Part shown: positions 7,843 through 18,206 of the stretch, piece by piece
Position numbering within the stretch: position 1 is the first letter of the stretch
Layout: each line of letters begins with the position of its first letter
Position numbers and translations under genes: made by a program
Assembly: GCF_001571265.1 (NCBI RefSeq)
Contig: NZ_BCTL01000057.1
Span: 1 to 34,045 of the forward strand
DNA: 34,045 nucleotides
Source of the DNA: Cedecea neteri NBRC 105707 = ATCC 33855
GTDB taxonomy: Bacteria; Pseudomonadota; Gammaproteobacteria; Enterobacterales; Enterobacteriaceae
Direction of reading: 5' to 3'
Notes under the pieces: model-generated
The model's input: the letters and a program-made list of their open reading frames with translations, nothing else
The model's database searches: none
What the model was told of the DNA's origin: nothing

Positions 7843-9069
7843 ATGGTGTCTTCAGTTCGATTTTTGATGCAGCTATTGCTGTGGTGTGTTCTCTATTTTT
7901 TTCTCGGGTACATATCACTTTATCTTGATGATCCCGTCAGCCAGGTGTCTTTTGTCTGGTTTCCGGCAGGTATTGCCGTCAGTGCTTTCCTGATGACACC
8001 TCGTCGTTTCTGGCCGTATTTGTTCCTGAGCCTGTTTCTCGTTAGAACGTTTCTTGATGTGACAATGCGGCATCCGCTTGAAATATCTCTGATGCACTCT
8101 GTTATTTCTTTAAGTACCGATTTATCTGTCGCTTGGTGCGTACGGCATTTCACTCGACCTCATGACACGTTATACAGCCTGGTAATCTGGTTGTCTGCGA
8201 CTCTGATAGCCAGTGCCTTTGCAGCAGTGCTCGGCGGAGGGTGGGTTGTGTTGCACCATGGAGTGGGCTTCGTTCAGACGGTATGGATTTGGTGGTCTGC
8301 CAACGTAGTCGGCACTATTCTGTTGACAACTATCGTGATGGGATTGTTCTTGAGACAAGAGCTAGAAATATCGCATAAATGGTTGATAGGTGGTGCGCTG
8401 TGGCTGGTGTTATGCCTGAGTACAATTTATGTTTTCCATCAGCCTATTGGCGGGCCACGGGGAGAAGCGTTCCTGTTCAGCCTGGCCTGTATTCCCGTCC
8501 TGGTGATGATTATGATACCGGTGCTCAGTGGGAATCAGATGGGGGCGATGGCATTTCTGAGCTTTTGCATCATCGTGATTTACTATTCATGGCAGCGTAA
8601 CGGCCCGCTGTTTATACCCGGTTTGCACCCAGGTGAGCCCCTTTTGCTGGCACAGTGTTATCTGTCAGGCACAGCGCTCCTGCTGAACTTTGTCTATCTG
8701 CTCAAGCATCATCAGAGAACCAGTCCTGCATCATCCTATTATCTGGATCCCAGAAGTGGACACCTGACCTGGGACCAGAGTTCGCCCAGCAGACTCACTC
8801 AACACCTTTCGATGATTAATCACACCGACCAGCTATTCTCTCTGATGTCACACGATGACCAACAAATAATGCGTGAACGATGGGCCATTGTGCAAAATGG
8901 TGGCGCCATCAAGGGAGCGTTTCGGTTTTTACTGATCCTTTCTCCGGGTAACACGTTGCATCTACAAGAAACGAAGCTCATTGCATTACAGCAGCCGGAG
9001 GGCGTCGTACTCATTGGCTACTGGGCGGGCGAATTTCAGGAGCCCGACTCAATTATCAAGGGGATGTGA
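7843..9069 (+). CDS. MASE1-domain membrane protein without an output enzyme
   Basis: Residues 1 to about 290 (from the ATG at 7843) hold eight or more hydrophobic segments with MASE1 features, including SFVWFPAGIAVSAFL and RFWPYLFLSLF. MASE1 is a membrane sensor module usually fused to GGDEF, EAL or kinase domains. Here about 110 hydrophilic residues follow (YYLDPRSGHLTWDQ to the end), which look like a small PAS-like or unclassified domain, and no GGDEF or EAL motif is present. The sensor must therefore signal through its partners or bind a ligand itself. The next gene begins 3 bp after its stop, so the genes form an operon. ATG 7843 was preferred to the TTG at 7789. Confidence 0.8.
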   Translation: MVSSVRFLMQLLLWCVLYFFLGYISLYLDDPVSQVSFVWFPAGIAVSAFLMTPRRFWPYLFLSLFLVRTFLDVTMRHPLEISLMHSVISLSTDLSVAWCVRHFTRPHDTLYSLVIWLSATLIASAFAAVLGGGWVVLHHGVGFVQTVWIWWSANVVGTILLTTIVMGLFLRQELEISHKWLIGGALWLVLCLSTIYVFHQPIGGPRGEAFLFSLACIPVLVMIMIPVLSGNQMGAMAFLSFCIIVIYYSWQRNGPLFIPGLHPGEPLLLAQCYLSGTALLLNFVYLLKHHQRTSPASSYYLDPRSGHLTWDQSSPSRLTQHLSMINHTDQLFSLMSHDDQQIMRERWAIVQNGGAIKGAFRFLLILSPGNTLHLQETKLIALQQPEGVVLIGYWAGEFQEPDSIIKGM

Positions 9070-9072
9070 CCA

Positions 9073-10350
9073 ATGCTGCAGGTTGCACTGTTATTGATGG
9101 GCATGGCTTTTGTGCGAAAAGCAGCCCCGGCACTGGGGATTGTGGGTGTACTGTGGGGGGGGCTTGGCATCTCTATCTTCCTGGATGGCATAGAAGGAAT
9201 GCGCTATTTCCCTTTCCACGTCTTTGGCATTCTGCTACTGATCGAAAGCCTTGTGACACTGGTTTTAGCCAACAATGCTAAAGGTGCGCAAAAATCAGTA
9301 TATTATTTCAAAGGTGGAACCTTTTGCTTTATTGCAATCCTAATCCTTTCCGGGCGTGAAAGCAGCAATCTGCTATTGGCCATTTTGTTCGGTTTCGCTT
9401 TTTTCATTACAGGGTTGTTTGTCATGGCTTCAGCCTGGGTCGTTCGTTACGATCGCTGGCCACAGGTTTTTGTTGGTGGTATTGCGCAACTGGCTTTTTC
9501 TCTGTTCCTCTTTTTTCCTTACCCCACCCATCATCATGGAACCATTTCACAATTTCTTGGCATGATTATGATTTTAGGCAGCATTCAGTGCCTTCGGCTG
9601 GCATTCCGTGCATTCCAGCTACGTGAAGGGTCGACCATCTTCAACTTGATGGAACACGCAACGCAACCACCAGCTTCGGAATTTATGCATGACGCTCACC
9701 CAGGAGGACCGCTGATTGTTCATATCTGGACCCCGGAGGGCTCTTCCGAGAATTCGCCCGTCCCACGGCCGGTGATTAATCGCTATATTGCCGCGGTTGA
9801 TATTGACGGAGTTATTTCAACGGGACATGCCGCACTGGAATCGCCACCTGATGTATACATCAGTCTGTATCCTGCTGTGGAGATTGACCGTTCACCCTCG
9901 GAATTTTTTCAAACGCTTAAAGCTATTCAGGAAAATAACGTGCCCGGTGAATTTAAACCTAGCTATCAACGTGAAGCGGCCGACTGGTGTGATTCCGACT
10001 GGAAAATTGTCTTTCATCATTACAATGCCAACGCCTTACGCCGTTATTGGGAAAGCTACCGCGAGGTCAACACGTATAACCTGACGTGGCGTAACTGTTC
10101 CAGCAGCGTTGCCTACGCCCTCGAATCAGCGCTTGACGGCATCCTTTCCGGCAAGCGTGGATGGCTACATTTCATCCGCTTATTTTTCATGCCGGAGTTA
10201 TGGATTGCCGCTCAGTTACGAAAACGCGCTACCACCATGGCCTGGACACCAGGTCTGATGCTGGACTATGCACGCGCGCTACATGCTCTTGTTCATCCTG
10301 CTGAGCACTCGTGGTTGCATCGCTGGAGACAACAGTTGGATAGAACATGA
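9073..10350 (+). CDS. HdeD-like membrane protein fused to a papain-like domain
   Basis: This 425-residue protein has two parts. Residues 1-185 carry about six membrane helices resembling the DUF308/HdeD family (AFFITGLFVMASAWVV, LGMIMILGSIQCLRLAF). Residues about 215-425 are soluble, with a strand holding His252 in ISTGHAALES and later Cys342 in WRNCSSSVAYALE. A His on a strand before an Asn-Cys at a helix start is the order found in circularly permuted NlpC/P60, LRAT and DUF4105-type papain folds. A thiol hydrolase, such as an amidase or acyl-ester enzyme, is therefore plausible but unproven. It starts 3 bp after the MASE1 gene and overlaps the DUF4105 gene (ATGA). Confidence 0.75.
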   Translation: MLQVALLLMGMAFVRKAAPALGIVGVLWGGLGISIFLDGIEGMRYFPFHVFGILLLIESLVTLVLANNAKGAQKSVYYFKGGTFCFIAILILSGRESSNLLLAILFGFAFFITGLFVMASAWVVRYDRWPQVFVGGIAQLAFSLFLFFPYPTHHHGTISQFLGMIMILGSIQCLRLAFRAFQLREGSTIFNLMEHATQPPASEFMHDAHPGGPLIVHIWTPEGSSENSPVPRPVINRYIAAVDIDGVISTGHAALESPPDVYISLYPAVEIDRSPSEFFQTLKAIQENNVPGEFKPSYQREAADWCDSDWKIVFHHYNANALRRYWESYREVNTYNLTWRNCSSSVAYALESALDGILSGKRGWLHFIRLFFMPELWIAAQLRKRATTMAWTPGLMLDYARALHALVHPAEHSWLHRWRQQLDRT

Positions 10351-10950
10351 TAATGAAAAATAAAGGAAATGACGCCGATAAGATGGTTCCCTGGCTGCAA
10401 GAGTCTTCCCGGGTGGCCTCAATAGAATGGCAAGACAGTGATAATGTTCACATTAGTCATATACGAAATTTTAGCTATCGGAATGAAACTCGTCCTGCCC
10501 CGGACTGGTATGATTGTCAGTTGAAACTGAGTGACGTTATCGCTACTGACCTGGTTTTATCTTATTGGGCAGGAAACGCTATCGCACATGTCTTCCTAAG
10601 TTTTGGCTTCGAAAATGGGCGATGGCTGGCATTATCAATTGAAACTCGCAGACGGCAAAATCAATCCTGGTCTGCCTTTGGTGGTTTTTTGAAAAATTAT
10701 CCCCTGGTTTATGTAATTGCTGATGAAAGGGATCTGATTGGTGTCCGTGCCAACGTAAGAAAAGAGCGTGTTTATCTCTACCCTTTAAACATTACACGTC
10801 AGCAAAGCCAGGATTTATTTTGCAGTTATCTGTTAAGAATTGAGAAAGTTAACCAACACCCTGAGTGGCATAACACACTGCTGAACAATTGCACGTCCAA
10901 CATATTTTATCATGGAAAATCCGTATCCTTTGCGGTGAAATATGAAGTGG

Positions 10951-12119
<1,169 letters not shown>

Positions 12120-12131
12120 TGGAGCACCTGT

Positions 12132-12251
12132 GTTGTTCTGAGGTGAGCATATCACCTCTATTCAGGTGGCCAAATTCAGTAAACCACTTCAGTTGTTCTG
12201 AGGTGAGCATATCACCTCTATTCAGGTGGCCAAATTCAGTAAACCACTTCA
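12132..12251. repeat. Two perfect 60-bp tandem copies at the IS911-like end
   Basis: Copies at 12132-12191 and 12192-12251 are identical. Each holds the full terminal repeat, the short palindrome AGGTGAGCATATCACCT, and about 20 bp of internal sequence. Only the outer copy abuts the target duplication. Confidence 0.95.
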
Positions 12252-12457
12252 ATATGACTGGAGAATATTGCTAAGTGGTTATACGGATCGTTATTGCTAC
12301 AAGAACAATCTCCTGATAACAGTCTTCCTTTTGAAGAACTGAAGAAACGTAGCCACCTTACAAGATCTGACGTAACGACTATTGGCCCGACATATTCACT
12401 GGATATACGCCGCACCCGTTGAATTGTCTTGAGTGCTTTTACCCGGGAAAGGAATAA

Positions 12458-13201
12458 ATGATGTGTAAAAACCTTAAGTTTATGCTGGCCTTTATGCTAT
12501 TCGTTGTTGAAGTTGCACACAGCGCTGATTTTTCTCTTGGCGTTCAGGGGGGCTATTACGGAACCGCGTATAAAACGCGTCATGCCGATCATTGGGCCCT
12601 GCCCTATATCGGTTACAACGGTAAAGATTGGTACATTGATGGCACTGAAGCTGGATATAATTTTATCAATACCGATACTCAACTTTTCCGTGCAAAACTC
12701 TATTACTACACTAACCAATATAGTTCTTCCGATGGTCGCAATTCGGCTATGCGCAGCCTCAATAGTCGCTACAGCACGATGATGGGCGGCTTTACCTGGC
12801 AGTATATCTCCCCTGTTGGAGCTTTCAGCACAACAGTGGGCGCTGACACGCTGAATAACAGTAAGGGAGTAACATTGAATGTATCCTATATTCTACTGCA
12901 GCAGTGGGGGAATTTTACCCTGGTCCCTGAGGTGGGCGTTGACTGGTCGAATACGCAAAATACACGTTATTATTATGGGATAACAGATAAAGAGTCTGAA
13001 CGTAGCGGCCTTTCCACCTGGCGCCCAAACGACAGTTATGTGCCTTACTTACAACTGGCGATGAATTATGCCTGGTCAAACCAATGGAATACTTGGGGAG
13101 AAATCACGGGACGATTTTATCCTTCAACCATAAGCAATAGCCCGATGGTCAATAAACACGACGTTACCGAGCTCACTGTAGGTATTAGCTATACCTTCTG
13201 A
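12458..13201 (+). CDS. MipA/OmpV-family outer-membrane protein
   Basis: This 247-residue protein has a signal peptide (hydrophobic core FMLAFMLFVVEVAHS, cleavage near residue 23) and a beta-barrel body rich in alternating aromatic residues. The mature part begins with the family-like SLGVQGGYYGTAYKTRH and the block LPYIGYNGKDWYIDGTEAGY. It ends in the typical barrel signature GISYTF. MipA members bind the murein hydrolase MltA and PBP1B; OmpV members are porin-like adhesins. AAGGA lies 6 bp before the ATG. It follows the broken DUF4105 gene by 35 bp on the same strand, so it was probably co-transcribed before the IS911 insertion. Confidence 0.88.
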   Translation: MMCKNLKFMLAFMLFVVEVAHSADFSLGVQGGYYGTAYKTRHADHWALPYIGYNGKDWYIDGTEAGYNFINTDTQLFRAKLYYYTNQYSSSDGRNSAMRSLNSRYSTMMGGFTWQYISPVGAFSTTVGADTLNNSKGVTLNVSYILLQQWGNFTLVPEVGVDWSNTQNTRYYYGITDKESERSGLSTWRPNDSYVPYLQLAMNYAWSNQWNTWGEITGRFYPSTISNSPMVNKHDVTELTVGISYTF

Positions 13202-13218
13202 GACAAACAACACGTGTT

Positions 13219-13252
13219 GAGAGTGGGGTAGTAAATATCCCCCTTCTCTCTT
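13219..13252 (+). terminator. Possible terminator after the OmpV gene
   Basis: GAGAG-TGGGG and CCCCC-TTCTCTC form a bulged stem around a roughly 10-base loop, 18 bp after the stop. No strong T-run follows, so the call is tentative. Confidence 0.35.
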
Positions 13253-13379
13253 GGCCTCAATCGGATCCGTTCACATGCTTCTTCATAAGTTTCTGTTGCA
13301 CTGCCCACATCGTCCCTTCAACATCAGGATATAAACTGGATTATGTTGTATCTCAGCAGGAAGTTGCACCTGTAAGTAT

Positions 13380-14220
13380 CCCAGCTTTAGTTCCACGTAC
13401 TTTTTGAGAGTTCCGTTTTTTAGCCACCAGCCGGTATTCCTCCGGCGTCAGGTTTTTCAGGGATTCATGGGGACGCTCGCTGTGGTATTCATTCAGCCAG
13501 CATTCCGTGATTTCCCGGGCTTCATCCAGGGGCCTGACAGAGAAAAATCCTGGATTACTGTCCGGTAAGTTCGGTTAAAACGTTCGATAAACGCGTTCTG
13601 TGTCGATTTGCCCGGCTTGATAAATTCGAGCTGCGCGCCATGTTTTTCAGCCCATTGTGACGAGTGCCAGTGAGACCAGTTCTGGCCCGTTATCCATTCG
13701 CATCTTCAGCGGGTAGCCGCGGCTTGCCACTATTCTGTCCAGGACCCGGACGGGGGATATTCAGGTCGATTTCTATCGCCGACGCTTCACGATTAAAATC
13801 ATCCACTATATTGAAGGTCCGAAAGCGCCTGCCGCAGCCCAGCGGGCGTGCATAAAATCGATAGACCTGTTCTGGTTTTGCGCTTCCGGCGTGGCCAGTG
13901 GTGTCAGGTTACACACAGGCAAACGAGGCTTTCCTTTCCGACAAAAATTCAGCTTTAACCGGCAGTAAACACGGTAAACACGCTTATGGTTCCAGACGCT
14001 GCCCTGCCAGCGAAGCAGCTGAAACAGCTTCTTTAAACCATATTGCGTATAACGTGCTGCCAGCTCAGTCGGTGCCAGAATCACTGGTTCATCCCGGCGA
14101 GTGTAAGGCTGGTAAAGATACATGTTCCTGCTCAGTGATAACAATCTGCATGCCTGACGTAAGCTCATGGCAAACTGCACGGTCAGACAGCTGACCAGAT
14201 CACGCTTTATCGCTGGTTTT
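13380..14220 (-). pseudogene. Degraded IS3-family OrfB (IS2/IS1222-like)
   Basis: The minus strand shows a broken IS3 transposase. The 5' piece (14180-13806) reads RQACRLLSLSRNMYLYQPYT and WNHKRVYRVYCRLKLNFCRK. The middle is scrambled by stops and shifts. The 3' piece (about 13660-13400) reads KHGAQLEFIKPGKSTQNAF then IERFNRTYRTV, the conserved Glu-containing end of the DDE domain. Several frame changes mean it is inactive. A matching type of OrfA remnant lies at 21780-22060 on the other side of the macAB operon. Confidence 0.8.
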
Positions 14221-14319
14221 AAAGTTTTTCAATAACATCTTTCAGGATGCGCCGGGTCATGTTTAACGGAAATGCAGGGGTGAATATCTCAGAAACGGCC
14301 ATGGCGCCGGGGCGGGAAG

Positions 14320-14341
14320 GGGCGCCGGCATGCCGGCGCCC
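14320..14341. repeat. Perfect GC-only-arm palindrome after the broken gene
   Basis: GGGCGCCGGCA is followed directly by its reverse complement, giving a 22-bp perfect palindrome. It lies 14 bp past the stop of the minus-strand gene at 14356, so it may act as a terminator or a protein-binding site. No T-run follows. Confidence 0.5.
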
Positions 14342-14355
14342 GGACGGAGCAGGTG

Positions 14356-15503
14356 TCAGCCTTTGCCGGTGACGGCCGGTCGGCCGTCGGTGCTACAGGT
14401 CACCCGGAGGCGCTGTTGATGTCCCACATTGTCACGGATGTTCACTATGCCCGTCAGGTCGTTACTGGTTTGAACAGAAAAGTCACTATCCTTAACCGTC
14501 ACTGATGCCTGCATAACAGAAATATCCTGGGTGTTATAATTCAGTCCGTGGCTGAAGGAGAGGAGCGTTATCGGGGTCTTCACTTCCACAAATGTATGGT
14601 TCTGAGCGGTTTCCCGGGGAGTGATGGTTAACGCTTTCCCCTGCACAGGGACGACCCAGGCATTAAAGCGGGTTTCAGGATTGATGGTCTGTTCAGATGA
14701 GGCCACGGCGCCCTGGCTGGGGGCCAGTTTACCGTCTTCTGCCCCTCCGGCGCTGGTGACAGTCAGCCTGATAGGGGAATTATCCTTCAACATGGAATGA
14801 CGGAGCTGCCAGGCGGTATATTTCCCTGACACCTTATTTTCATCAACACCTTTTTCACCACGAGCCTCGAGCACAAGATTACCATGGAAGGAAATGTCGG
14901 TCTCACCGCCCTTTGTTGCCCCCCCCACGCCGAGGCGTTGGTATAATCAATCGGCTCCATAACGGTCAGAGCGACAGTCGCCTTTTCTTGGCTGGAGGCA
15001 TCGCTGCCGTCACCGATGGGGGTGGCACTGTGCTCCGGCGACAGAAATGCCCCCAGCTTAAACTCCTTCGTGGAGTGCATTACAGACAGACTACTCACAT
15101 AAAATACCTTTTCCGCCGTACCATCAGCAGAAACCGGCGTTTCCCCACCCCCGTTGTCATAAAACCCCAGGGTGTAATCATTTTTACTCAGACTGCAGAA
15201 CAGCTCATTGCTGGTCCCGTCGTGTATACCGACGCTACCGGAAAGCGCTTTCTTTGAGGATGTGTCGTAAAGATAAACCTTGTCTTTCCATTCATCGGTG
15301 ACATCGGTGACATTATTCTTTTCATCGGTCCGGATAATTTTAAAGCGAACCCGGACCGGGAGATTATTTTTCTCGTTACCGAAGATTTTTGCCGAGCGGT
15401 GTGAGACCGCGTCGGGAAAGTCGACCTCCATTGAGTTAACAGATATACCGGCAGGGAGTTTGCCGACGACAAGTGAGTCGTCGGTAGTGGATAAGCTATT
15501 CAT
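14356..15503 (-). pseudogene. Unidentified gene interrupted at a G8 tract
   Basis: Two frames on the minus strand together encode one protein of about 380 residues. The first runs from the ATG at 15503 (AAGGA 6 bp upstream; the ATG at 15509 is too close) through KDYTLGFYDNGGGETPVSAD to ASAWGG. The second continues as GATKGGETDISFHGNLVLEA to VTGKG. They meet at a run of eight G (plus-strand C at 14919-14926); nine would join them. The protein is hydrophilic and strand-rich with no signal peptide, and I do not recognise the family. A C11 tract lies 63-73 bp upstream of the start. This may be a pseudogene, a sequencing error or a phase-variable gene. Confidence 0.6.
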
Positions 15504-15565
15504 ATTCATTCCTTAGATTAATTATAAGTTTAAATGCGTCCGACGGCATATTCGCCCCATTATCA

Positions 15566-15576
15566 GGGGGGGGGGG
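15566..15576. repeat. Homopolymer tract of 11 G (C on the minus strand)
   Basis: An uninterrupted run of 11 identical bases sits in the promoter region of the minus-strand gene starting at 15503. A TATAAT lies between the tract and the start codon, near 15526. A tract this long is prone to slippage and rare by chance outside contingency loci. Confidence 0.9.
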
Positions 15577-15651
15577 CAAGAAGGAAATTCTGACCATACT
15601 GTGAGAAAATTTGCAGAGGGGATATATATCAGTCTGAAGTGAAATCCGGCA

Positions 15652-15665
15652 GGTTCTGTCGAAAA
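15652..15665 (+). repeat. IS6-type terminal repeat, right end of the remnant
   Basis: GGTTCTGTCGAAAA matches the IS26 end in 10 of 14 positions and directly flanks a C-terminal IS6 transposase remnant. Its first 13 bases recur as a perfect inverted copy at 24056-24068. Confidence 0.65.
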
Positions 15666-15669
15666 TACT

Positions 15670-15926
15670 CTACAAAATCGAGGGGAGCCTTATTCCGGAC
15701 ATGGTCAGGCTGCTTATGTATACAACTGCCTCCAGGCTGAGGTGTCTCCTGTATTTTCCATGCTGCTCTTTTTTAAGCATCCGGTGCAACGCTATTCCCA
15801 CAATTGTCGCTTCCGCGGATCCCAATGATTTAAATCCGGGTGCAGACTTCGCAATACGTTTAATACCCTGATGGTCCTGTCCCACCAGATTGCTCCGATA
15901 TTTTATCCGCCTCCCCCTATCAACAA
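15670..15926 (-). pseudogene. IS6-family transposase C-terminal remnant
   Basis: The minus strand reads RRIKYRSNLVGQDHQGIKR, GFKSLGSAEATIVGI and ALHRMLKKEQ. These are the conserved last 60 or so residues of IS6-type transposases, including the (D/E)-H-x-x-(I/L)-K-R segment with the third catalytic residue region. The N-terminal two thirds are missing. A second copy of its 3' end is at 26850-26975. Confidence 0.8.
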
Positions 15927-16222
15927 AGGCCAGAGTTCACAGAGAAATAACAGGTGGTAGCGAGATGTCCCTGAGAATGAACACGGTAATTGTGAACGAA
16001 CAAAACAACAGATAATCTCCTGGCAAGGTTGGCATAAAAGGTTGTTTGCAGCTGTCACACGATATTAAAAATGAAAGCACAATGCAGATAGACGGCGAAG
16101 CTCAGAAAATTTATCCACCAGCACCGCAAAGAACTTCTCGACTGCATATGCCCCCGGATCCTTCACTCCGTCAAGGTTATCGCAACTGAAGCAGGATGAA
16201 CCGCCCGCTCTGGCTTTCGTCA
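15927..16222. other. Unassigned stretch
   Basis: I see no gene, strong hairpin or repeat that I can support. A minus-strand frame (DGVKDPGAYAVEKFFAVLV, about 16165-16110) looks protein-like but is unidentified and has no start. Confidence 0.3.
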
Positions 16223-16435
16223 TTACGCAGGTGTATTTTCCGCCCCGGCACGCGCCGCGTCAGCCACATCAGGCAACGGAACTTCTTCACGGTACAGGGC
16301 CAGTACGGGCACAAGTACATCAACGATTGTCCTGTTACCGGAGCCTCGTGAAGGCTTTCCGCTGATATCATGCGGCGGTTTACCTGACTGTCGAATCGAT
16401 GCATAGTGAGCGGGGATAATCGCGACAAAATCCAT
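16223..16435 (-). pseudogene. kdsB-like 5' fragment followed by unrelated sequence
   Basis: From the ATG at 16435 the frame begins MDFVAIIPAHYASIRQSGKP then PHDISGKPS. This follows the start of CMP-KDO synthetase (KdsB, [20 protein letters not shown]...DINGKP). The nucleotide-binding Arg of the IIPARY motif is His here. Similarity stops after about 30 residues, and the remaining 40 (including DVLVPVLALYREEVPLPDVA) are not KdsB. A purine-rich AGGAAG precedes the ATG. It is a truncated duplicate or recombination scar, not a working enzyme. Confidence 0.65.
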
Positions 16436-17000
16436 AGCGGAAGCTCTTCCTGAAGCTATTAGGAATATTTGTATACTGCTGTCGACGACCAGATAAATAC
16501 GAAGTTAACTTTCACTTTGTAGCTGCATTTTCGGCAAATAAAGAACAGCTTTTTCATCAATATTTAGGATAATTCTTTTCATTTAAGACCATTCTTGCGC
16601 ATGCCCATTTTTTCAATAGCACCTTCCTTGATTAATTACACTCATCATCTTTATACTCCCCATGCAATGCGCAGAGCATAAAAAACACTGCAAACCACGG
16701 AAGGAGAAAACAGTTTGCAATCAAACAGGCCATAAAAAAATAACTTTTAAATTCAGCCGGATAACGAAAATGTCACTCTGACTTTTCATGAGCTACTGAT
16801 ATTATGGAAGTGACCATTGATGTTAATCATATGGCAAATCATAATAATCTGGCTTAATTTAAATTCCTTTAACCCCGGCAATGACGATAAAAAGAGCCTG
16901 CCTGACATATTTGCCAGCGTGCATTCTCCTCAGCATTCTCATTCACCCTTTGTTTAATATCCAGGGCTATGATGAGTGTTAATTTCCCGTATTTAACGTT
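16436..17000. other. AT-rich upstream region of the macAB operon
   Basis: This 565-bp stretch has no gene I can support. It is AT-rich and must contain the macA promoter. I could not identify a convincing PhoP, Fur or MarA-type box. Confidence 0.4.
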
Positions 17001-18206
17001 ATGGAAAACTACGTTATGTCGCCAGTAAAATTCACCTCCCGCCGCACGGTACTGCTTTGCATCTTCGCGCTGACCATTGCCACTGTTTTACTCGCATTAT
17101 TTCTGCATAAGCCAGCACAGCCTGCCTACATTACGGCCCCGGTGCGACTGGGCAGTATTGAAAATGCCGTACTGACCACCGGCCGGCTGGATGCAGTGGA
17201 GCGCGTCAATGTCGGTGCACAGGTTTCCGGCCAGGTGAAATCACTGAAAGTTAAAGTGGGTGACAATGTGACCAAAGGACAATCTGTCGCCGAAATAGAT
17301 GATCTGCCCCAGCGTAATGACCTGCGTACTGCAGAAGCCAGTCTGAGCGAGATTAAGGCCGATATGCTCGCAAAACAGGCGCAGCTTAAACAAGCTGAAT
17401 CAAAATACAAACGCCAACGCAGGATGCTCAGTGAAGAGGCCAGCTCTCAGGAAGACTACGAGAATGCGGAAACGACGCTTGCCACCTTGCGGGCGCAAAT
17501 AAAGTCGCTTAATGCCCGACTTGTACAAGCGCAAATCACCGTCGACAAAAAGAAAGTCGATTTGAGCTACACGCGCGTGGTTGCTCCGATGGACGGGATT
17601 GTCATTGCGGTTGTCACACAGCAGGGCCAGACCGTAAATTCCACCCAGAGCGCACCAACCATCATCAAACTTGCCCGCCTTGACGTGATGACCATTAAGG
17701 CCCAGGTCTCTGAAGCTGACATCACGCGTGTCAGACCGGGCCAGAAAGCCTGGTTCACTATCTTCTCAGAGCCTGAACATCGTTACGATGCCACACTGCG
17801 CACCGTTGAGCTGGCACCAGAATCGATAATGAAAGACGATTCACTGGCCAACAACAGCACTTCATCGGGATCCGGAACGTCAAATGCATCCGTTTATTAC
17901 AACGCACTCCTCGACGTCCCAAACCCCGGTAATCGCCTGCGCATTGCCATGACCGCCCAGGTTTCAATGGTGCTAGGCGAAGCAAAAAACACCCTGCTGA
18001 TACCTGTCCAGGCGGTGCATAAAACAGCGGATAAAAAATCGCAGGTTCAGGTGCTGACCCCGGACGGACGTACTGAGGCGCGTGAAGTCAAAACGGGGAT
18101 CTCCAACAATGTTGATGTGCAGATCCTCTCCGGACTGAAAGCAGGTGAAATCGTTACGCTGTCTCAGCCAGAGGCCAAATCTGCCGAAGGAGTATTCTTC
18201 CTGTGA
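17001..18206 (+). CDS. macA-like: MacA-like periplasmic adaptor of a tripartite exporter
   Basis: This 401-residue membrane fusion protein has an N-terminal inner-membrane anchor (about 17-35, TVLLCIFALTIATVLLALFL). A lipoyl half-motif follows (VNVGAQVSGQVKSLKVKVGD), then a long coiled-coil hairpin (about 105-195), the second lipoyl half (YTRVVAPMDGIVIAVVTQQG), a beta-barrel part and a membrane-proximal end. MacA links the MacB ATPase to an outer-membrane channel and stimulates ATP hydrolysis. ATG 17016 (M6) is an alternative start, since neither has a strong ribosome binding site. Its stop overlaps the macB start. Confidence 0.92.
   Translation: MENYVMSPVKFTSRRTVLLCIFALTIATVLLALFLHKPAQPAYITAPVRLGSIENAVLTTGRLDAVERVNVGAQVSGQVKSLKVKVGDNVTKGQSVAEIDDLPQRNDLRTAEASLSEIKADMLAKQAQLKQAESKYKRQRRMLSEEASSQEDYENAETTLATLRAQIKSLNARLVQAQITVDKKKVDLSYTRVVAPMDGIVIAVVTQQGQTVNSTQSAPTIIKLARLDVMTIKAQVSEADITRVRPGQKAWFTIFSEPEHRYDATLRTVELAPESIMKDDSLANNSTSSGSGTSNASVYYNALLDVPNPGNRLRIAMTAQVSMVLGEAKNTLLIPVQAVHKTADKKSQVQVLTPDGRTEAREVKTGISNNVDVQILSGLKAGEIVTLSQPEAKSAEGVFFL

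Noticed and set aside
12132..12251. The 60-bp repeats as a CRISPR or integron-type array
   Set aside because: There are only two copies, directly adjacent with no spacers, and they coincide with the IS911-like terminal repeat.
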